NCBI GenBank assembly: GCA_934394665.1
Contig: CAKRRS010000003.1
Location: 1 to 64,000 of the forward strand
DNA length: 64,000 nt
Direction of reading: 5' to 3'
Origin: an uncultured Acetatifactor sp.
GTDB taxonomy: Bacteria > Bacillota > Clostridia > Lachnospirales > Lachnospiraceae
The notes beneath the pieces are model-generated. The model did no database searches, was not told the DNA's origin, and saw nothing but the letters and a program-made list of their open reading frames with translations. Below, one piece after another: positions 61,547 to 64,000 of the stretch. A program made the position numbers and the translations under genes. Position 1 is the stretch's first letter; the number at the start of each line of letters is the position of its first letter.

Positions 61547-61583
61547 AAACAACCCACTGGTCAATAACCAACGGGTTGTTTTT
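61547..61583. terminator. Bidirectional terminator
   Basis: AAACAACCC...GGGTTGTTT with an inner GGT/ACC pair and T runs outward, between the XRE gene (plus) and the convergent dehydrogenase gene (minus). Confidence 0.85.
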
Positions 61584-61589
61584 GTATAC

Positions 61590-62552
61590 TTACAAATTCA
61601 CTACATTCCGATTCTCACCGCGCATAAATGCCTTGATGTTCTCATAGACACCTTGTACGCAGCGGGTTCTTGCTTCCACGCTGGCCCATGCCAGATGCGG
61701 TGTGATAATCAGCTTATTGCTGTCCTTCAATTCACTCAGAGGATTGGACAGTTCCAACGGCTCCTTCTCCAGTACATCCAGGCCTGCTGCCTGAATCTCA
61801 CCGGCTACCAGTGCTTCATACAGATCTGCATTATTTACCACAGGACCACGCGCCACATTGATAAGAATTGCTGTCTTCTTCATCTTACGAAGTGCTTCTT
61901 TATCAATGAAGTTGCGGGACAGATCACTCAGAGGACAATGCAGGGACAGAAAATCACTTTCTTTTAACAGAGTTTCCTTATCTACCTGCTGATATTCTGT
62001 ACAGTTGCTCTTACCGGTAATGGAATAGAAGATTACTTTACAACCAAAAGCTGTTGCGATTGCTGCGGCTCTCTTACCGATATTTCCCATTCCTACGATG
62101 CCCCAGGTCTTGCCTTCCAATTCATAAAAAGGAAGATCAAAATTAGAAAAACGATCCTGCGCACTGTAAGCACCGGATTTTACATAATTATCATAATAGG
62201 GGAGCTTCTGGCCGAGAGCCAGTGCCAGAGTAAAGGTGTGCTGTGCTACCATAGCCGTGGAATAATCCACTACGTTTGCGACCTTAATGCCTCTGGATTT
62301 GCAATATTCCAGGTCGCAGTTGTCATATCCGGTAGCGAGTTCACAGATCAACTTCACGTTCGGACAATTTTTCAGGGATTCTTCTCTCATCGGAGCCTTG
62401 TTGCAGACGATAACATCCGCATCTCCCACACGCTCTGCCACTTCTTCTACCGTAACCGTATTGGGATAGGATGTTACTTCTCCCAGTTCATTAAAACATT
62501 CCACCGGTACATCCGTACCCGCACTGTTTCTCTCCAGCAATACAATCTTCAT
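61590..62552 (-). CDS. D-2-hydroxyacid dehydrogenase (NAD-dependent)
   Basis: A 320-residue dehydrogenase. The NAD site is WGIVGMGNIGKRAAAIA, the catalytic Arg region VARGPVVNNADLYEAL, then Glu in LDVLEKEP and the catalytic His in ITPHLAWAS. It reduces 2-keto acids or oxidises D-2-hydroxyacids such as glycerate; the exact substrate cannot be told. An inverted repeat GTATCAT...ATGATAC at 62619-62640 lies upstream and could be an operator. Confidence 0.93.
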   Translation of the reverse strand: MKIVLLERNSAGTDVPVECFNELGEVTSYPNTVTVEEVAERVGDADVIVCNKAPMREESLKNCPNVKLICELATGYDNCDLEYCKSRGIKVANVVDYSTAMVAQHTFTLALALGQKLPYYDNYVKSGAYSAQDRFSNFDLPFYELEGKTWGIVGMGNIGKRAAAIATAFGCKVIFYSITGKSNCTEYQQVDKETLLKESDFLSLHCPLSDLSRNFIDKEALRKMKKTAILINVARGPVVNNADLYEALVAGEIQAAGLDVLEKEPLELSNPLSELKDSNKLIITPHLAWASVEARTRCVQGVYENIKAFMRGENRNVVNL

Positions 62553-62697
62553 TTTAACCGTTCTCTCCTATTCTTTTGTAGTATTTGAATCATCATTCTA
62601 AGTCACATAAACATCTTCGTATCATGTTCATCAATGATACAAGCATCTTAACTCTCTTACACTCATTATCCATAAAATATAAGCTTATAATACAACA

Positions 62698-62728
62698 ACA
62701 GCGTAATGAAATCAATTCATTACGCTGT
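62698..62728 (-). terminator. Terminator hairpin behind pgi
   Basis: ACAGCGTAATGAA / TTCATTACGCTGT is a perfect 13-bp stem with a 5-base loop, 38 bases past the pgi stop. On the minus strand the tail is T-rich (TTGTTGTATT) rather than a pure T run. Confidence 0.75.
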
Positions 62729-62765
62729 CTTTTATGCTTTGCAGATATATGATTGCTTGTAACAA

Positions 62766-64000
62766 TTACAGTCTCTTCAGCAGTTCTTCTCTCTGTGCCT
62801 CATAACCGGGCTTACCGAGCAGAGCGAACATGTTCTTCTTATAGCTCTCTACACCGGGCTGGTTGAAAGGATTTACACCCAGCAGGTATCCGCTGACACC
62901 ACATGCGAACTCAAAGAAGTAGAACAGCTCACCCAGATAGAACTCATTTACCTCGGGAACGGTTACCATGAAGTTGGGAACCTGACCATCGGTATGTGCC
63001 AGAATGGTTCCGTTCATAGCACTCTTATTGACAAAATCAACGGTCTTGCCTGCCAGATAGTTCAGACCATCCAGATCTACAGGCTCCTCGCCAATAGTAA
63101 GCTCCTCTCTCGGAGTGTCGATGTTGATAACGGTCTCGAACATGATACGGGAACCGTCCTGAATGAACTGACCCATGGAGTGCAGATCGGTGGTCAGATC
63201 TACGCTTGCGGGGAACAGACCCTTGTTGTCCTTGCCTTCGCTCTCGCCGAACAGCTGCTTCCACCACTCACTTACATAGTGAACAGCGGGCTCGTAGTTC
63301 GCCAGGATTTCAACACTCTTACCCTTGCGCAGTAAAATATTACGCAGAGCCGCATACTGCAATGCGTCGTTCTCTTCAAAATCATTCTCCAGTGCACGCT
63401 TTCTTCCGCTTGCTGCACCTTCCATCAGCTTGTCGATATCAGCACCGCTGACAGCGATAGGAAGCAGACCTACAGCGGTCAGTACGGAGAAACGTCCTCC
63501 GACATCATCGGGTACTACGAAGGTCTCATAACCTTCCTCATCGGACAGATGCTTTAAGCTTCCCTTAGCCTTGTCAGTAGTAGCATAGATTCTCTCTGCA
63601 GCACCCTTCTTGCCGTATTTTGCTTCCAGCTTCTCCTTGAAGACACGGAAAGCGATAGCGGGCTCTGTAGTAGTACCGGACTTGGAGATCATGTTGATAG
63701 AGAAATCTCTGTCGCCGACTACATCCATCAGGTGCTTCAGATAGGTGGAGCTGATGGAGTTACCGCAGAAATAGATCTCCGGAGTCTTACGTACACTCTT
63801 ATCCAGCACATTGTAGAAGCTGTGGCTTAAGAACTCGATCGCTGCTCTGGCTCCCAGATAAGAACCGCCGATACCGATGACTAACAGTACGTCGGAATCA
63901 CTCTGAATCTTCTTCGCTGCTGCCTTAATACGTGCGAACTCTTCCTTATCGTAATCTACGGGAAGGTCGATCCATCCCAGAAAATCATTGCCTGCGCCGG
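62766..64000 (-). CDS. pgi: Glucose-6-phosphate isomerase (N-terminus beyond window)
   Basis: The frame is open from the window edge to the stop at 62766, about 411 residues of the C-terminal part. Seen are [71 protein letters not shown] and the late active-site region [23 protein letters not shown]. It interconverts glucose and fructose 6-phosphates. Internal Met codons such as the one at 63809 are not the start, since conserved sequence continues upstream of them. Confidence 0.96.
   Translation of the reverse strand, partial: GAGNDFLGWIDLPVDYDKEEFARIKAAAKKIQSDSDVLLVIGIGGSYLGARAAIEFLSHSFYNVLDKSVRKTPEIYFCGNSISSTYLKHLMDVVGDRDFSINMISKSGTTTEPAIAFRVFKEKLEAKYGKKGAAERIYATTDKAKGSLKHLSDEEGYETFVVPDDVGGRFSVLTAVGLLPIAVSGADIDKLMEGAASGRKRALENDFEENDALQYAALRNILLRKGKSVEILANYEPAVHYVSEWWKQLFGESEGKDNKGLFPASVDLTTDLHSMGQFIQDGSRIMFETVINIDTPREELTIGEEPVDLDGLNYLAGKTVDFVNKSAMNGTILAHTDGQVPNFMVTVPEVNEFYLGELFYFFEFACGVSGYLLGVNPFNQPGVESYKKNMFALLGKPGYEAQREELLKRL

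Noticed and set aside
1-64000. CRISPR arrays, tRNA or rRNA genes
   Set aside because: No regularly spaced direct repeats and no tRNA-like or rRNA-like stretches were found on reading through the window.

Overview
The window looks like chromosome of a low-to-mid GC Gram-positive anaerobe of the Clostridia, most likely a Lachnospiraceae-type gut bacterium. Pointers are the strong AGGAGG ribosome binding sites, the archaeal/eukaryote-type ProRS under a T-box, MecA, MutS2, a YhaM-type nuclease, a flavodiiron protein, a luxS-mtnN pair, YesM/YesN-type two-component genes and many small intracellular glycan enzymes. No rRNA, tRNA, CRISPR array or transposase was seen.

Layout. 1-16.5 kb is mostly housekeeping: a cut-off response regulator, rlmD followed by an in-frame 48-codon tail behind a stop codon, a flavodiiron protein, a YhaM-like nuclease and an HtrA-like membrane protein without its catalytic triad (minus strand). 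Then come mutS2 with a highly structured leader, a two-component system, a PD-(D/E)XK-like/DEDDh nuclease pair, two esterase-like hydrolases and T-box-controlled proS.

16.5-26.7 kb is an A+T-rich island on the minus strand. It holds a membrane-anchored XRE regulator, two small exported proteins, a lipoprotein, a large two-domain permease with its ATPase, and a second ABC module with an exported partner. Three copies of a hairpin-bearing repeat separate the modules. The island is bracketed by two near-identical promoter segments (29 of 36 bases shared), one being the proS promoter. A truncated copy of the lipoprotein leader lies at one end. This is the best candidate for an undescribed system: an exported-peptide/ABC cassette with a membrane-spanning regulator.

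26.7-28.9 kb holds three zinc-ribbon or single-span membrane proteins of unknown role. 29.0-34.4 kb is an L-rhamnose locus: AraC-type regulator, rhaD, an L-fucose/L-arabinose-isomerase-family protein in the place of rhaA, rhaB and rhaM. 34.7-36.5 kb carries an RluA-type pseudouridine synthase and mecA. 36.5-49.6 kb is a glycan utilisation locus: solute-binding protein, two permeases with a carbohydrate-binding-like protein encoded between them, a GH88-type unsaturated uronyl hydrolase and a DUF2264 protein, with a divergent YesM/YesN sensor-regulator pair and a heparinase II/III-type lyase. None of the three degradative enzymes has a signal peptide, so uronic-acid oligosaccharides are probably imported and then cut in the cytoplasm. 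The adjoining rhamnose genes suggest a rhamnose/uronate glycan.

49.6-55 kb is signalling: a solute-binding lipoprotein paired with a GGDEF membrane protein, a decayed chemoreceptor, a duplicated membrane protein of the CmpB-like family and a PilZ protein. 55-64 kb holds hsp20, a DUF4352-like lipoprotein, a DUF985 cupin, luxS, mtnN, an M42 peptidase, a GtrA-like protein, a second XRE protein with membrane spans, a D-2-hydroxyacid dehydrogenase and the C-terminal part of pgi, which runs off the window. All assignments come from reading the sequence; no database search was run.
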